DNA of 64,000 nt from NCBI RefSeq assembly GCF_009765865.1, contig NZ_LMUQ01000073.1, positions 9,608 to 73,607 of the forward strand, in the 5' to 3' direction. Below are positions 43,417 to 52,468 of the stretch, piece after piece. The stretch's first letter is position 1, and every line of letters begins with the position of its first letter. The DNA is from Acidisoma sp. L85. Its GTDB lineage: Bacteria; Pseudomonadota; Alphaproteobacteria; Acetobacterales; Acetobacteraceae. Both the position numbers and the translations under genes were made by a program. Below the pieces are notes generated by a model. That model ran no database searches. It was not told where the DNA came from and worked only from the letters and a program-made list of their open reading frames with translations.

Positions 43417-43806
43417 ATGATCGACAAACCTGTTGTCGGCAATATCGCCAATGAATTGGCGAAGGAACGCAACCGCGAGGCGGCGGACCGGACGCTCATG
43501 GCCTGGATCCGCACGGCCCTTTCGCTGATCGGTTTTGGTTTCGGTATCGGCAGGCTTTCCGCTTACATGAACGCCGCTGGTTTACACACTTCCCTCAATC
43601 CGGCGCACACGACTCTGATCTTTGGTGCCAGTTTCATGGTAGTCGGCCTTTTTGGTCTGCTTGCGGCGGTCGTTCAGCACGTTCGTATTTTGAACCGCCT
43701 CAGTCAGCCGGATTTCGCTTACAGCGCCATGCGGCCGATCGCGGTCGCGGTGGCCTGCATGCTTCTCCTGATCGGCGTTTTCGGTCTGGTCGCCGTCTTC
43801 TTGTGA
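43417..43806 (+). CDS. DUF202 small inner-membrane protein (YidH-like)
   Basis: 129 residues from the ATG at 43417. NELAKERNREAADRTLMAWIRTALSLIGFGFGIGRL is the DUF202 signature (N-R-x-A-x2-R-T-x2-A-W-x-R-T-x-L-x3-G-x-G), followed by two more membrane helices, three in all. Function unknown. Probably a single gene, since hairpins lie on both sides (43321-43352 and 43827-43843). Confidence 0.86.
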   Translation: MIDKPVVGNIANELAKERNREAADRTLMAWIRTALSLIGFGFGIGRLSAYMNAAGLHTSLNPAHTTLIFGASFMVVGLFGLLAAVVQHVRILNRLSQPDFAYSAMRPIAVAVACMLLLIGVFGLVAVFL

Positions 43807-43826
43807 GGACCGTTACGCCCTGGCGT

Positions 43827-43843
43827 CTGCGGAACCTCCGCAG
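43827..43843. terminator. Short hairpin after the DUF202 gene
   Basis: CTGCGGA and TCCGCAG form a perfect 7-base-pair stem with loop ACC, 21 bases after the DUF202 stop. No T-run follows, so a terminator role is tentative. Confidence 0.35.
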
Positions 43844-44015
43844 GCCTAACCTCAAAGCGCTCTATCCAATAATGGAGTGATGTATCGCCGCGCTGTTACA
43901 AACCAGACAAAAACCCCTTGCCAGCTCCAATACGACCGTCCATATTGCTGCATCGCGTCATAGCTTCGGCGGTCCCATCGGGACTGCTCAGCCCGCTAGC
44001 GCCAAGGAGGCAATT

Positions 44016-45260
44016 ATGACTGAACCCGAACTGGCGTCTGACATCGAACTCAAAGCCCCGCGTAGCCGGGTTGGCCGTTTGGCTTGGGGAGCCGGTCTTC
44101 TGGTCACTGTCGCTCTTGGCGCCGGGACCGCTTACGAGTTTTCACCGCAGTTTGCCTCCGCAACGGCGGTCGCCGTCGCGGCACCTTCAGCCATGCCGGT
44201 TTCGGTCGCCGAAGTCACGCAGCGGGACGCCGCGATTTGGGCCGACTTCTCAGGCCGGCTCGAGGCGGTCGGCCAAGTTGAAATCCGACCCCGTGTGGCC
44301 GGTGCCGTCATAGCGGCGCATTTCCGCGAAGGGGCGTTGGTCAGAAAGGGCGACCTGCTTTTCACGATCGATCCAGCGCCTTTCCAAGCCGAGGTGCAGA
44401 GCGCCGAGGCTGAGGTCGCCGCGGCGGCAGCTCGGCTCGTTTTGGCCGCGAGGGAGCAGCAACGCGGCCTGGCTCTCGTCGGCTCAGGGGCGACCCCGCA
44501 AGCCGAGGTCGATCAGCGCGTCAATGAATTTCACGCCGCCGAGGCAAATCTCCACGATAAGCAGGCGGCGTTGGACGTGACCAAGCTGAACCTCGATTGG
44601 ACGGACGTCCGGGCGCCGATAGCCGGACGCGTTGGTCGAATCGAAGTAACTCCTGGCAATCTCGTCGCGGCTGGCCCAAGCGCTCCTGTGCTGACGACGC
44701 TTGTTTCCGTCGACCCGATCTACGCCAGTTTCGATGCGGATGAGCACTCCGTTGAGCAGGCTCTAGCGACGCTGCCTGGTGGCCACGACTTCGATAGCGA
44801 GATCGGCCTCATTCCCGTGCAGATGGGCACGCTCGCCGAGGAGGGCACACCACAGCAGGGCAGACTGCAACTCATCGACAATTTGGTCGATAGAGGCAGC
44901 GGAACCGTGCGGGTTCGCGCTATTTTCAATAACGCGGACGGCAGGCTGATGCCTGGCCAATTCGCGCGGATGCGCATGGGCGAAGCCACGACTGCGCCGA
45001 CTATCGCGATCGACGAAAGTGCAATCGGCACGGATCAAGATCGCCGCTTCGTGATGGTCGTCGGCGGCGATAGCCGGGCGGTTTATCGCCAGGTGCAGCT
45101 CGGCCCGGTGATCGACGGCCAACGCGTCATCACGCAGGGCCTCAGCGCCGGCGAGCGGATCGTGGTGGGTGGGTTACAGCGTATCGGCCCCGGCTCTCTC
45201 GTGGCGCCGCATCTCGTCGCGATGACCCCGTCTCATAGCGCCAGCCTGCCTTCGGGTTGA
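44016..45260 (+). CDS. RND efflux periplasmic adaptor (MexE/AcrA family)
   Basis: 414 residues, with AAGGAGG six bases before the ATG. One N-terminal membrane anchor (LAWGAGLLVTVALGAGTAYEF) without a lipobox. The lipoyl halves RLEAVGQVEIRPRVAGAVIAAHFREGALVRKGDLLFTIDP and LDWTDVRAPIAGRVGRIEVTPGNLV flank an alpha-helical hairpin rich in Ala and Glu (about residues 125-190). Links the pump at 45286 to an outer-membrane channel, which is not encoded here. Confidence 0.93.
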   Translation: MTEPELASDIELKAPRSRVGRLAWGAGLLVTVALGAGTAYEFSPQFASATAVAVAAPSAMPVSVAEVTQRDAAIWADFSGRLEAVGQVEIRPRVAGAVIAAHFREGALVRKGDLLFTIDPAPFQAEVQSAEAEVAAAAARLVLAAREQQRGLALVGSGATPQAEVDQRVNEFHAAEANLHDKQAALDVTKLNLDWTDVRAPIAGRVGRIEVTPGNLVAAGPSAPVLTTLVSVDPIYASFDADEHSVEQALATLPGGHDFDSEIGLIPVQMGTLAEEGTPQQGRLQLIDNLVDRGSGTVRVRAIFNNADGRLMPGQFARMRMGEATTAPTIAIDESAIGTDQDRRFVMVVGGDSRAVYRQVQLGPVIDGQRVITQGLSAGERIVVGGLQRIGPGSLVAPHLVAMTPSHSASLPSG

Positions 45261-45285
45261 TCACAAGAGTTCTTCCGGACACACC

Positions 45286-48200
45286 ATGAACATCTCCAAG
45301 TTCTTCATCGACCGGCCGGTGTTCGCGGGGGTCCTGTCGACGCTCATCTTCATCGCCGGCTTGCTGGCGCTGGGCGCGCTCCCGATTTCGGAATATCCCG
45401 AAGTTGTGCCGCCGCAGGTGGTGGTCCGAGCGAATTACCCCGGCGCCAGCCCGAAAGTGATCGCCGAAACCGTCGCGACGCCCATCGAGGAGCAGATCGA
45501 AGGCGTCGAGGGCATGCTGTACATGAGCAGCCAGGCCACGACGGATGGGCTAATGACCCTGACTGTGACGTTCAAGCTCGGCACCGACCCGGATAAGGAC
45601 CAGCAGTTGGTGCAGAACCGCGTCTCTCAAGCCGAGGCGCGGTTGCCGGATGCGGTGCGCGCTTTAGGTCTGACGACGCTCAAGAGCTCGCCGGATCTGA
45701 TGATGGTGGTGCATCTTCTCTCGCCGGATGGCCGCTACGACGCGACCTATCTGCGCAATTATGCAGTTCTCAACGTGAAGGACCGTCTGGCCAGCATCGA
45801 TGGCGTGGGCGACGTCCAGCTTTTCGGCTCGGGTGACTACGCGATGCGCGTGTGGCTCGATCCACAGAAAATGGCGGAGCATGGGCTTTCCGCCGATGAC
45901 GTGGTGTCGGCAGTGCGCGCCCAGAACGTGCAGGCGGCGGCCGGTGTGATTGGCGGCTCGCCCTCCGTTCCGGGCCTCAGTCTTCAGCTTTCCGTCAATG
46001 CCCAAGGGCGCCTGCAATCCACGGAAGAATTTGCCAATATCGTCGTCAAAACCAGCGATGATGGCGCGGTCACGAGACTCGGCGACGTTTCACGCGTCGA
46101 GTTGGGCGCCGCCGACTACTCTCTTCGCTCTTTGCTCGGCAACAAGACGGCTGTCGCCATACCGATCTTCCAGGCGCCGGGCTCCAACGCGATTCAGATC
46201 GCCGACCACGTTCGCCGGCTGATGACCGAGCTAAAGCAGAACATGCCGGCGGGCGTGGATTACGAGATCGTCTACGACACAACGCAGTTTGTTCGAGCGT
46301 CAATCCAAGCCGTTGTTCACACCCTGCTCGAGGCCATAGTCCTGGTGGTGATCGTGGTGGTACTGTTCCTGCAGACTTGGCGTGCCTCGATCATCCCCCT
46401 GGTCGCCGTGCCGGTGTCGATTATCGGCACCTTCGGGGCGATGCATCTCTTTGGCTTCTCCATCAACGCCCTCAGTCTTTTCGGCCTCGTGCTGGCGGTA
46501 GGCATTGTCGTCGATGACGCAATTGTCGTGGTCGAGAATGTCGAGAGGAATATCGAGCAAGGCTACCTGCCGCGTCAGGCCGCCTATAAGGCGATGCGGG
46601 AAGTGTCGGGGCCGATCGTGGCGATCGCCCTGGTGCTGGTCGCTGTTTTCGTGCCGCTGGCGTTTATCGGCGGCCTGACCGGGCAGTTCTACAAGCAGTT
46701 CGCCCTGACGATTGCCATGTCGACGGTCATCTCCGCTTTCAACTCGCTGACGCTCTCGCCTGCTTTAGCGGCGCTGTTGCTGAAGGAGCACGGCGCGCCG
46801 AAGGATTGGCTCACGCGAGTGCTTGATGCGGTGCTGGGCTGGCTGTTCCGCGGGTTCAATCGCGTCTTTAATGCCGGCGCCAATGCCTATAGCGGCGGCG
46901 TGGCCGGCGTCATCTCGAAGAAGTCGATGATGATGGTGGTCTACCTCGTGCTGGTCGGGGTTGCGACCCTTCTGTTCCGCGTTGTTCCTGGTGGCTTCGT
47001 GCCGCTTCAGGACAAGCAGTATCTGGTGGGCTTTGCTCAGCTTCCTGATGGCGCGAGTTTGGACCGCACGGAATCTGTCATTCGCCGGATGGGCGACATC
47101 GCTCTGAAGCAACCGGGCGTGCAGAACACCGTGGCCTTCCCCGGTCTGTCGATCAACGGCTTCACCAATAGTTCCAATGCTGGCGTTGTCTTTGTTCCAC
47201 TGAAACCATTCGAGGAGCGCAAGACGGCGCCTCTGTCGGCCGGCGCCATTGCGGGACGGCTCAACGGAGAATTCTCGAGCATCGATGATGCGTTTATCGC
47301 GGTCTTTCCGCCGCCGCCGGTACAGGGCCTTGGAACGATTGGCGGCTTCAAACTGGAGATCGAAGACCGTGCCGGCTTGGGCTACACGGCGCTCGATCAG
47401 GCGACGAAAGCCTTCCTCGCCGCGGCCGCGAAAGCGCCGGAACTCGCGGGCCTGTTCACAGGCTATCAAGTCAATGTTCCGCAGCTTTACGTCGATATCG
47501 ACAGAGTGCGCGCCCAGCAGCTCGGCGTTGCCGTGCCGGATGTGTTCGACACGCTGCAAGTCTACCTGGGCTCGCTCTACGTCAACGACTTTAACATTTT
47601 CGGCCGGACCTATTCCGTGCGCGTTCAGGCCGATGCGAAGTTTCGCGAACATGCGGAAGATATCGGCCGGCTGAAGGTTCGTTCGGCTTCGGGCAAGATG
47701 GTGCCTCTCGCCGCTGTGCTGCGCGTAAGGCTGAGCGCGGGGCCTGAGCGCGCGATGCGCTACAACGGGTTCTTGTCGGCCGACGTAAATGGAGCGGCGG
47801 CGCCGGGCTATTCCTCGGGACAGGCGCAGGATGCGGTTGCGCGCGTTGCGGCGGCGTCTCTGCCCAAGGGCTTCGCCTATGAATGGACGGATCTGACCTA
47901 TCAGCAGATTTTGGCGGGGAATTCCGGGATCCTCATTTTCCCGCTGTCGCTGCTGCTCGTGTTCCTGGTCTTGGCAGCGCAGTACGAAAGCCTGACATTG
48001 CCGCTCGCCATCGTCATGATCGTGCCAATGGGCTTGCTCGCGGCCATGACAGGCGTTTGGCTGACGAAGGGGGATAATAACGTCTTCACCCAGATCGGCC
48101 TGATTGTTTTGGTCGGGCTGTCGGCGAAGAACGCCATTCTCATCGTGGAATTCGCGCGCGAGCTGGAATTCGCGGGCCGCAAACCGATTGCCGCTGCGAT

Positions 48201-48504
48201 CGAGGCGAGCCGGTTGCGGCTGAGACCTATCTTGATGACCTCGGTGGCCTTCATCATGGGCGTCTTGCCGCTGGTTCTCTCGACCGGCGCGGGGGCGGAA
48301 ATGCGGCATGCCATGGGTGTCGCCGTGTTCTCCGGCATGATCGGCGTCACGGCTTTCGGTCTGTTCCTTACCCCAGTCTTCTACGTTCTCCTGCGCCGTC
48401 TCGCCGGAAACCGTCCGCTGAAGCGGCATCCGCTGCCCGAGCCCGTTGAGGTACCAGCCTACAAGCCTCAGCCCGCGCCGGTCCTGGAGCCCGTAAGAAC
48501 TTGA
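45286..48504 (+). CDS. RND multidrug efflux pump, inner-membrane permease (HAE1)
   Basis: 1072 residues, the full AcrB/MexF size. Start MNISKFFIDRPVFAGVLST, porter-domain segments YPEVVPPQVVVRANYPGASPKV and the proton-relay aspartates in AVGIVVDDAIVVVENVERNIE (membrane helix 4), plus GLSAKNAILIVEFARELE late in the protein. Proton-driven trimeric exporter of drugs or other amphiphiles. Follows its adaptor by 25 bases; the TetR gene follows on the same strand. Confidence 0.95.
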   Translation: MNISKFFIDRPVFAGVLSTLIFIAGLLALGALPISEYPEVVPPQVVVRANYPGASPKVIAETVATPIEEQIEGVEGMLYMSSQATTDGLMTLTVTFKLGTDPDKDQQLVQNRVSQAEARLPDAVRALGLTTLKSSPDLMMVVHLLSPDGRYDATYLRNYAVLNVKDRLASIDGVGDVQLFGSGDYAMRVWLDPQKMAEHGLSADDVVSAVRAQNVQAAAGVIGGSPSVPGLSLQLSVNAQGRLQSTEEFANIVVKTSDDGAVTRLGDVSRVELGAADYSLRSLLGNKTAVAIPIFQAPGSNAIQIADHVRRLMTELKQNMPAGVDYEIVYDTTQFVRASIQAVVHTLLEAIVLVVIVVVLFLQTWRASIIPLVAVPVSIIGTFGAMHLFGFSINALSLFGLVLAVGIVVDDAIVVVENVERNIEQGYLPRQAAYKAMREVSGPIVAIALVLVAVFVPLAFIGGLTGQFYKQFALTIAMSTVISAFNSLTLSPALAALLLKEHGAPKDWLTRVLDAVLGWLFRGFNRVFNAGANAYSGGVAGVISKKSMMMVVYLVLVGVATLLFRVVPGGFVPLQDKQYLVGFAQLPDGASLDRTESVIRRMGDIALKQPGVQNTVAFPGLSINGFTNSSNAGVVFVPLKPFEERKTAPLSAGAIAGRLNGEFSSIDDAFIAVFPPPPVQGLGTIGGFKLEIEDRAGLGYTALDQATKAFLAAAAKAPELAGLFTGYQVNVPQLYVDIDRVRAQQLGVAVPDVFDTLQVYLGSLYVNDFNIFGRTYSVRVQADAKFREHAEDIGRLKVRSASGKMVPLAAVLRVRLSAGPERAMRYNGFLSADVNGAAAPGYSSGQAQDAVARVAAASLPKGFAYEWTDLTYQQILAGNSGILIFPLSLLLVFLVLAAQYESLTLPLAIVMIVPMGLLAAMTGVWLTKGDNNVFTQIGLIVLVGLSAKNAILIVEFARELEFAGRKPIAAAIEASRLRLRPILMTSVAFIMGVLPLVLSTGAGAEMRHAMGVAVFSGMIGVTAFGLFLTPVFYVLLRRLAGNRPLKRHPLPEPVEVPAYKPQPAPVLEPVRT

Positions 48505-48564
48505 AAGGCAATATGACTGGTCGTATTTGAACCTCACGGCTAAACGTGGCGTAGGAGGGATGAC

Positions 48565-49137
48565 GTGGCTCGGCCAAGTCTCCGCGACCGGATCGTCGAT
48601 GCAGCCCTGGAGCGCTTTCACCTTCAGGGGTTCAGCGGCTGCAGCGTCCAGGATATTACCGACGCGGCCGGTGTTCCGAAGGGCTCCTTCTACAGCCACT
48701 TCAAAACCAAGGAGTCCTTGGCGCTGGAAGTGCTCTCCCGTTACAGGAATGAGAGCAAACTCGAAATGCTTTTCGAGGGGGCCGGCCCGCCGTTGGAACG
48801 CCTACGCCGGCACTTCGAGTTTCTTGCAAAGAAGTATGAGGATTGGGGTTTCGATCGCGGATGCGTTGTGGGGAATTTCGGCTCCGACATGTGCGGGGAA
48901 CATCCGGCGATGCGTGCGGCGATATGCGACGGGCTAAATAGCTGGACCGCCGCGATTGCCAAAGTGCTGAGCGAGGCGCAGGCCGATGGAACACTATCGG
49001 CCAACAAGGATCCCGAGACCGTTGCCCGGTTCCTGATCAATGCCTGGCAAGGGGCCATCACCCGACAAAGCGTGGTGAAAAACCGGTCGCCCTTCGACGA
49101 CTTCTTCGACGTCGCCTTTGGCAGCATTCTGGTCTGA
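48565..49137 (+). CDS. TetR-family transcriptional regulator
   Basis: 190 residues from a GTG with AGGAGG six bases upstream. The DNA-binding helices read IVDAALERFHLQGFSGCSVQDITDAAGVPKGSFYSHFKTKESLALEVL (about residues 9-56); the C-terminal domain FLINAWQGAITRQSVVKNRSPFDDFFDVAF is the TetR_C_16/AcrR-like end. It lies downstream of the pump on the same strand rather than divergent, so it would be co-expressed and give feedback control. Ligand unknown. Confidence 0.9.
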   Translation: MARPSLRDRIVDAALERFHLQGFSGCSVQDITDAAGVPKGSFYSHFKTKESLALEVLSRYRNESKLEMLFEGAGPPLERLRRHFEFLAKKYEDWGFDRGCVVGNFGSDMCGEHPAMRAAICDGLNSWTAAIAKVLSEAQADGTLSANKDPETVARFLINAWQGAITRQSVVKNRSPFDDFFDVAFGSILV

Positions 49138-49333
49138 CCCGCAAGAGCTAAGGCCAAGCCGGTTTGAAGCGGGCCTGCTTCCGGCGCCCTCTCGGCGAGG
49201 CTGATCCATTCCCAAGACTCGCAAGTGCCGCAAAACCGGCTAGACTTCGTTGCCAAGGGAGGCGCCCGACGCCGGACGGGCGCGCGGAGGTCCAAAACAT
49301 AGGCCCCGCCGGCAGGCAGCGAGGAGCAGCATC

Positions 49334-51319
49334 ATGCCCGATCCCTCGGCAGGACAGGAGGCGGCCCGCCCGCGATCGGTTGCGCTGGTCGGGCCTTACG
49401 GTTGCGGGAAATCGACCCTTTTCGACGCACTCCTCGCTGCCGCGGGCGGCCCAGCCAGACGTTTGGGCGATGGGCGCGGACGAGGGGCGAAAGCGGATTT
49501 TCAGCTCGGCCATTGCAGCTTCATGGGGGATCGGTGGGCAATCTTGGATTGCCCAGGTTCCGTCGAGTTCGCGCATGAGGCCTGCTCAGCACTTGCCGCT
49601 GTCGATCTCGCTGTCGTCGTCTGTGAGCCCGCACCGGAAAAGGCGCTGGCTGTAGCGCCGTTACTGCGGTTCCTGCACCAGGAAGGCGTGCCGCATCTCC
49701 TCTTCATCAACAAGATCGATACAATGACAGGACGCGTGCGCGACACACTCGCCGCGCTGCAAGCCTGGTCACCGCAGCCGCTGGTGCTGCGTCAGATGCC
49801 GATCCGCGAGGGTGAGACGATCATCGGCTACGTCGATCTCGCAAGCGGACGCGCCTACCGCTATCGGAAGGGAGAACCTTCGGAACTTACGGACCTCCCG
49901 GCGCCAATGGTCGAGCGGGAGAAGGAAGCGCTGTTTGCTTTGCTTGAAGCGCTTGCCGATCATGATGACGCGCTGCTCGAGAAGATCCTGGAGGACGTAA
50001 CGCCGAGTAGCGATGAGATCTATCGTCAATTGCACAAGGATCTCGCGGAGGGGACCGTTGTTCCCGCGCTGCTTGGTGCAGGAGAGCGCGACAACGGCGT
50101 GAGGCGGCTGTGGAAGGCGCTGCGGCACGACACGCCAGACCCGCTGCAGACAGCGGAACGGCGGGGTATTGTGCCGGAAGGAGAGGCGCTCGCTCAGATC
50201 TGCAAGACAGTGCATGCCGGTCATGCCGGCAAGCTCTCCTATGCCCGCATCTGGCGCGGAACGATCAAGGATGGCGCCACGCTGAACGGCCATCGCATCG
50301 GCGGCATCTACCGTTTTACCAATGGCGAGCCAGCGAAAGTGACGGAGGCCACGACGGGCGATATCGTCGCCTTTGGCCGCCTCGAAGGCGAGCTTACCGG
50401 CGCGACGCTGAGCATGTCACAGACTGCCGAGGTGCTACCCTGGCCCGAACCCCCGCCGCCCGTCTATGCGCTCACCATCGCAACCGAGGATCGCAAGGAT
50501 GACGTGAAGCTTTCCGGCGCATTGCAAAAGCTCGCCGAGGAAGATCCGTGCCTTCATGTGGTGCACGACATTGAGACGGGCGAAACCGTGCTGCGCGGGC
50601 AGGGTGAGATGCATCTCAACTCCGCCATAGAGCGTCTGGCGAAATCGAGCGGTCTTAAAGTATCGTCTGCGCGTCCTCGCATTCCGTTCAAGGAGACGAT
50701 CCGTCTCGCAGTGCATCAGCATGCGCGGCTGAAACGCCAAACTGGCGGCCATGGACAATTCGCGGATGTGAAGCTCGATATCGCTCCTCGCGCGCGAGGC
50801 GAAGGCTTTGTCTTCCGGGACCGGATTGTTGGCGGCGCCGTACCCAAGCAATATATTCCGGCGGTCGGTGAAGCGGCGGACGCGGCGACGAAAAAAGGCC
50901 CTTTCGGCCATCCGGTTGTCGATATCGAGGTGACGTTGGTTGATGGCACTTTCCACGCTGTGGACAGTTCCGACATGGCCTTCAAGAGCGCCACGCGCAT
51001 GGCGATGCAGGAAGGTCTTGCCAAAGCCGATCCCGTGCTTCTGGAGCCGGTCGATCATGTGACCATCAGCGTCCCGAATGAATTCACGCCGAGCGCCCAG
51101 CGCCTGCTTACCGGTCGGCGCGGGCGGATTCTCGGCTATGCCGAGCGGCCCAGCTGGCCCGGATGGGACGATGTCGAAGCGCAGGTTCCCGAGGCCGAAT
51201 TGCACGACCTCATCATCGAATTGCGGTCACTGACGATGGGGCTGGGAACGTATCGGCATGAATTCCACCATCTTGCCGAGGTGCACGGAAATATGGCGAA
51301 TCGTCTCGTAGCGACCTAG
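49334..51319 (+). CDS. Elongation factor G-like GTPase with altered switch regions
   Basis: 661 residues from the ATG at 49334 (GAGGAG seven bases upstream); true EF-G is about 700. G1 is GPYGCGKST (residues 20-28) instead of GHxDxGKT, G3 is DCPG and G4 NKID. The switch I phrase RGITI, essential in translation GTPases, is absent: the region between G1 and G3 is shortened. Domain IV QTGGHGQFADVKLDI and domain V LTGRRGRILG are well kept. It belongs to the EF-G-like paralogues seen beside a normal fusA in many alphaproteobacteria; not the housekeeping factor. Role unknown. Confidence 0.82.
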   Translation: MPDPSAGQEAARPRSVALVGPYGCGKSTLFDALLAAAGGPARRLGDGRGRGAKADFQLGHCSFMGDRWAILDCPGSVEFAHEACSALAAVDLAVVVCEPAPEKALAVAPLLRFLHQEGVPHLLFINKIDTMTGRVRDTLAALQAWSPQPLVLRQMPIREGETIIGYVDLASGRAYRYRKGEPSELTDLPAPMVEREKEALFALLEALADHDDALLEKILEDVTPSSDEIYRQLHKDLAEGTVVPALLGAGERDNGVRRLWKALRHDTPDPLQTAERRGIVPEGEALAQICKTVHAGHAGKLSYARIWRGTIKDGATLNGHRIGGIYRFTNGEPAKVTEATTGDIVAFGRLEGELTGATLSMSQTAEVLPWPEPPPPVYALTIATEDRKDDVKLSGALQKLAEEDPCLHVVHDIETGETVLRGQGEMHLNSAIERLAKSSGLKVSSARPRIPFKETIRLAVHQHARLKRQTGGHGQFADVKLDIAPRARGEGFVFRDRIVGGAVPKQYIPAVGEAADAATKKGPFGHPVVDIEVTLVDGTFHAVDSSDMAFKSATRMAMQEGLAKADPVLLEPVDHVTISVPNEFTPSAQRLLTGRRGRILGYAERPSWPGWDDVEAQVPEAELHDLIIELRSLTMGLGTYRHEFHHLAEVHGNMANRLVAT

Positions 51320-51367
51320 ACCGCGACAGTATGAGTGACCTAGCCACCGGCCGACAGCAGTCGGGAA

Positions 51368-52294
51368 TCAGTCCTCCGCCTCAAGCAATTGGCGTGCCTC
51401 CTTCAGACGTACCTGTTCGTCTGGGGGAACCTCGACAGGGCGCAAGTCCAGCTTGCGCAGAGCCTCATTGATGGCGGCGACAACGACGAGTCTGGCAAAC
51501 CACTTTCGATCCGCCGGGACCACAAACCACGGGGCGTGTTCGGCTGCCGTCGCCGCGATCGCCTCCTCATAGGCGTCCGCATAGGCATCCCAGTTCGATC
51601 TCTCGGCGATGTCAGCCGAGCTGAACTTCCAATTTTTCACCGGATCATCAAGTCGCTCCAGGAACCTCCGCTTCTGCTCAGCCTTGCTGACGTTGAGAAA
51701 AAATTTCAGGACAATCGTTCCTTGCCGCGCGAGATGTTCCTCGAACGCACATATGTCCGAAAGCCGGTTGTCCCAAAACTTTTTGCCGCCGATCAGGCTT
51801 GGCGGCAAATGCTGTTTGCTGAGTAGCTGAGGGTGAACTCGGGTAACCAATACCTCTTCATAGTGGCTTCGATTGAATATTCCGATGAGCCCAGCAGCTG
51901 GTAGCGCGCGATTGATGCGCCACAGAAAATCATGCGCCAGATCTTCCGGTCCTGGCTGCTTGAATGAGGTTACCGCGACCCCCTGCGGATTTACGCCGGA
52001 TAAGACATGCTTGATCGTGCCATCCTTCCCGGCGGCATCCATCGCCTGAAACACGATCAGCAGAGACCAAGTGCTGTTGGCATAGAGCAAATTCTGCAAA
52101 TCCGACAGCTGTTCGACGCCGTGAGCCAGATAGGCGGGGCCGTCATCTTTACTCAGCAGTTTCGTGGCAACGTCTTCGGGGTCGTGGTCCTTGAGCCGAA
52201 ACCCCTTGCCGGATGTAATGCGATACCGGTCGAGAACCTCCTTGATGCTCTTCCGATCCAGTTTCGACGAGCTGTCGCCGCTCTTGTTCGCCAT
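51368..52294 (-). CDS. ppk2: Polyphosphate:nucleotide phosphotransferase PPK2
   Basis: 308 residues from the ATG at 52294; the open frame beyond it to 52429 is not conserved. Walker A FQAMDAAGKDGTIKHVLSGVNPQG (near residue 82), FLWRINRALPAAGLIGIFNRSHYEEVLVTRVHP with Walker B, the lid region KKFWDNRLSDICAFEEHLARQGTIVLKFFLNVSKAEQKRRFLERLDDPVKNWKFS and YADAYEEAIAATAAEHAPWFVVPADRKWFAR are standard PPK2. It uses polyphosphate to phosphorylate AMP, ADP or GDP; class not assigned. Convergent with the EF-G-like gene. Confidence 0.95.
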   Translation of the reverse strand: MANKSGDSSSKLDRKSIKEVLDRYRITSGKGFRLKDHDPEDVATKLLSKDDGPAYLAHGVEQLSDLQNLLYANSTWSLLIVFQAMDAAGKDGTIKHVLSGVNPQGVAVTSFKQPGPEDLAHDFLWRINRALPAAGLIGIFNRSHYEEVLVTRVHPQLLSKQHLPPSLIGGKKFWDNRLSDICAFEEHLARQGTIVLKFFLNVSKAEQKRRFLERLDDPVKNWKFSSADIAERSNWDAYADAYEEAIAATAAEHAPWFVVPADRKWFARLVVVAAINEALRKLDLRPVEVPPDEQVRLKEARQLLEAED

Positions 52295-52468
52295 CGAACC
52301 GTCCCCACCCGAATATTCCGGAGATGTGACAGTAATGTGACGTGCGAGGCAATTCAAATATGATTGACGGCCCGCCCACGAAGGGAAAGGGACCAACTGA
52401 GGTGACTTCGCTTCTTCAAGTAGTCGCAATCAGAGGTGGCTTGGGCGCGGTAACCTGACTGCCACGGT

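Noticed and set aside
46765-48699. 644-codon open frame on the minus strand across the RND pump gene
   Set aside because: It is antisense to a well-conserved pump and its translation has no family features; long antisense frames are expected from the GC-rich third codon positions here.
49158-49185. GC-rich hairpin after the TetR gene as a terminator
   Set aside because: The stem has a 3-base bulge and there is no T-run; too weak to call.
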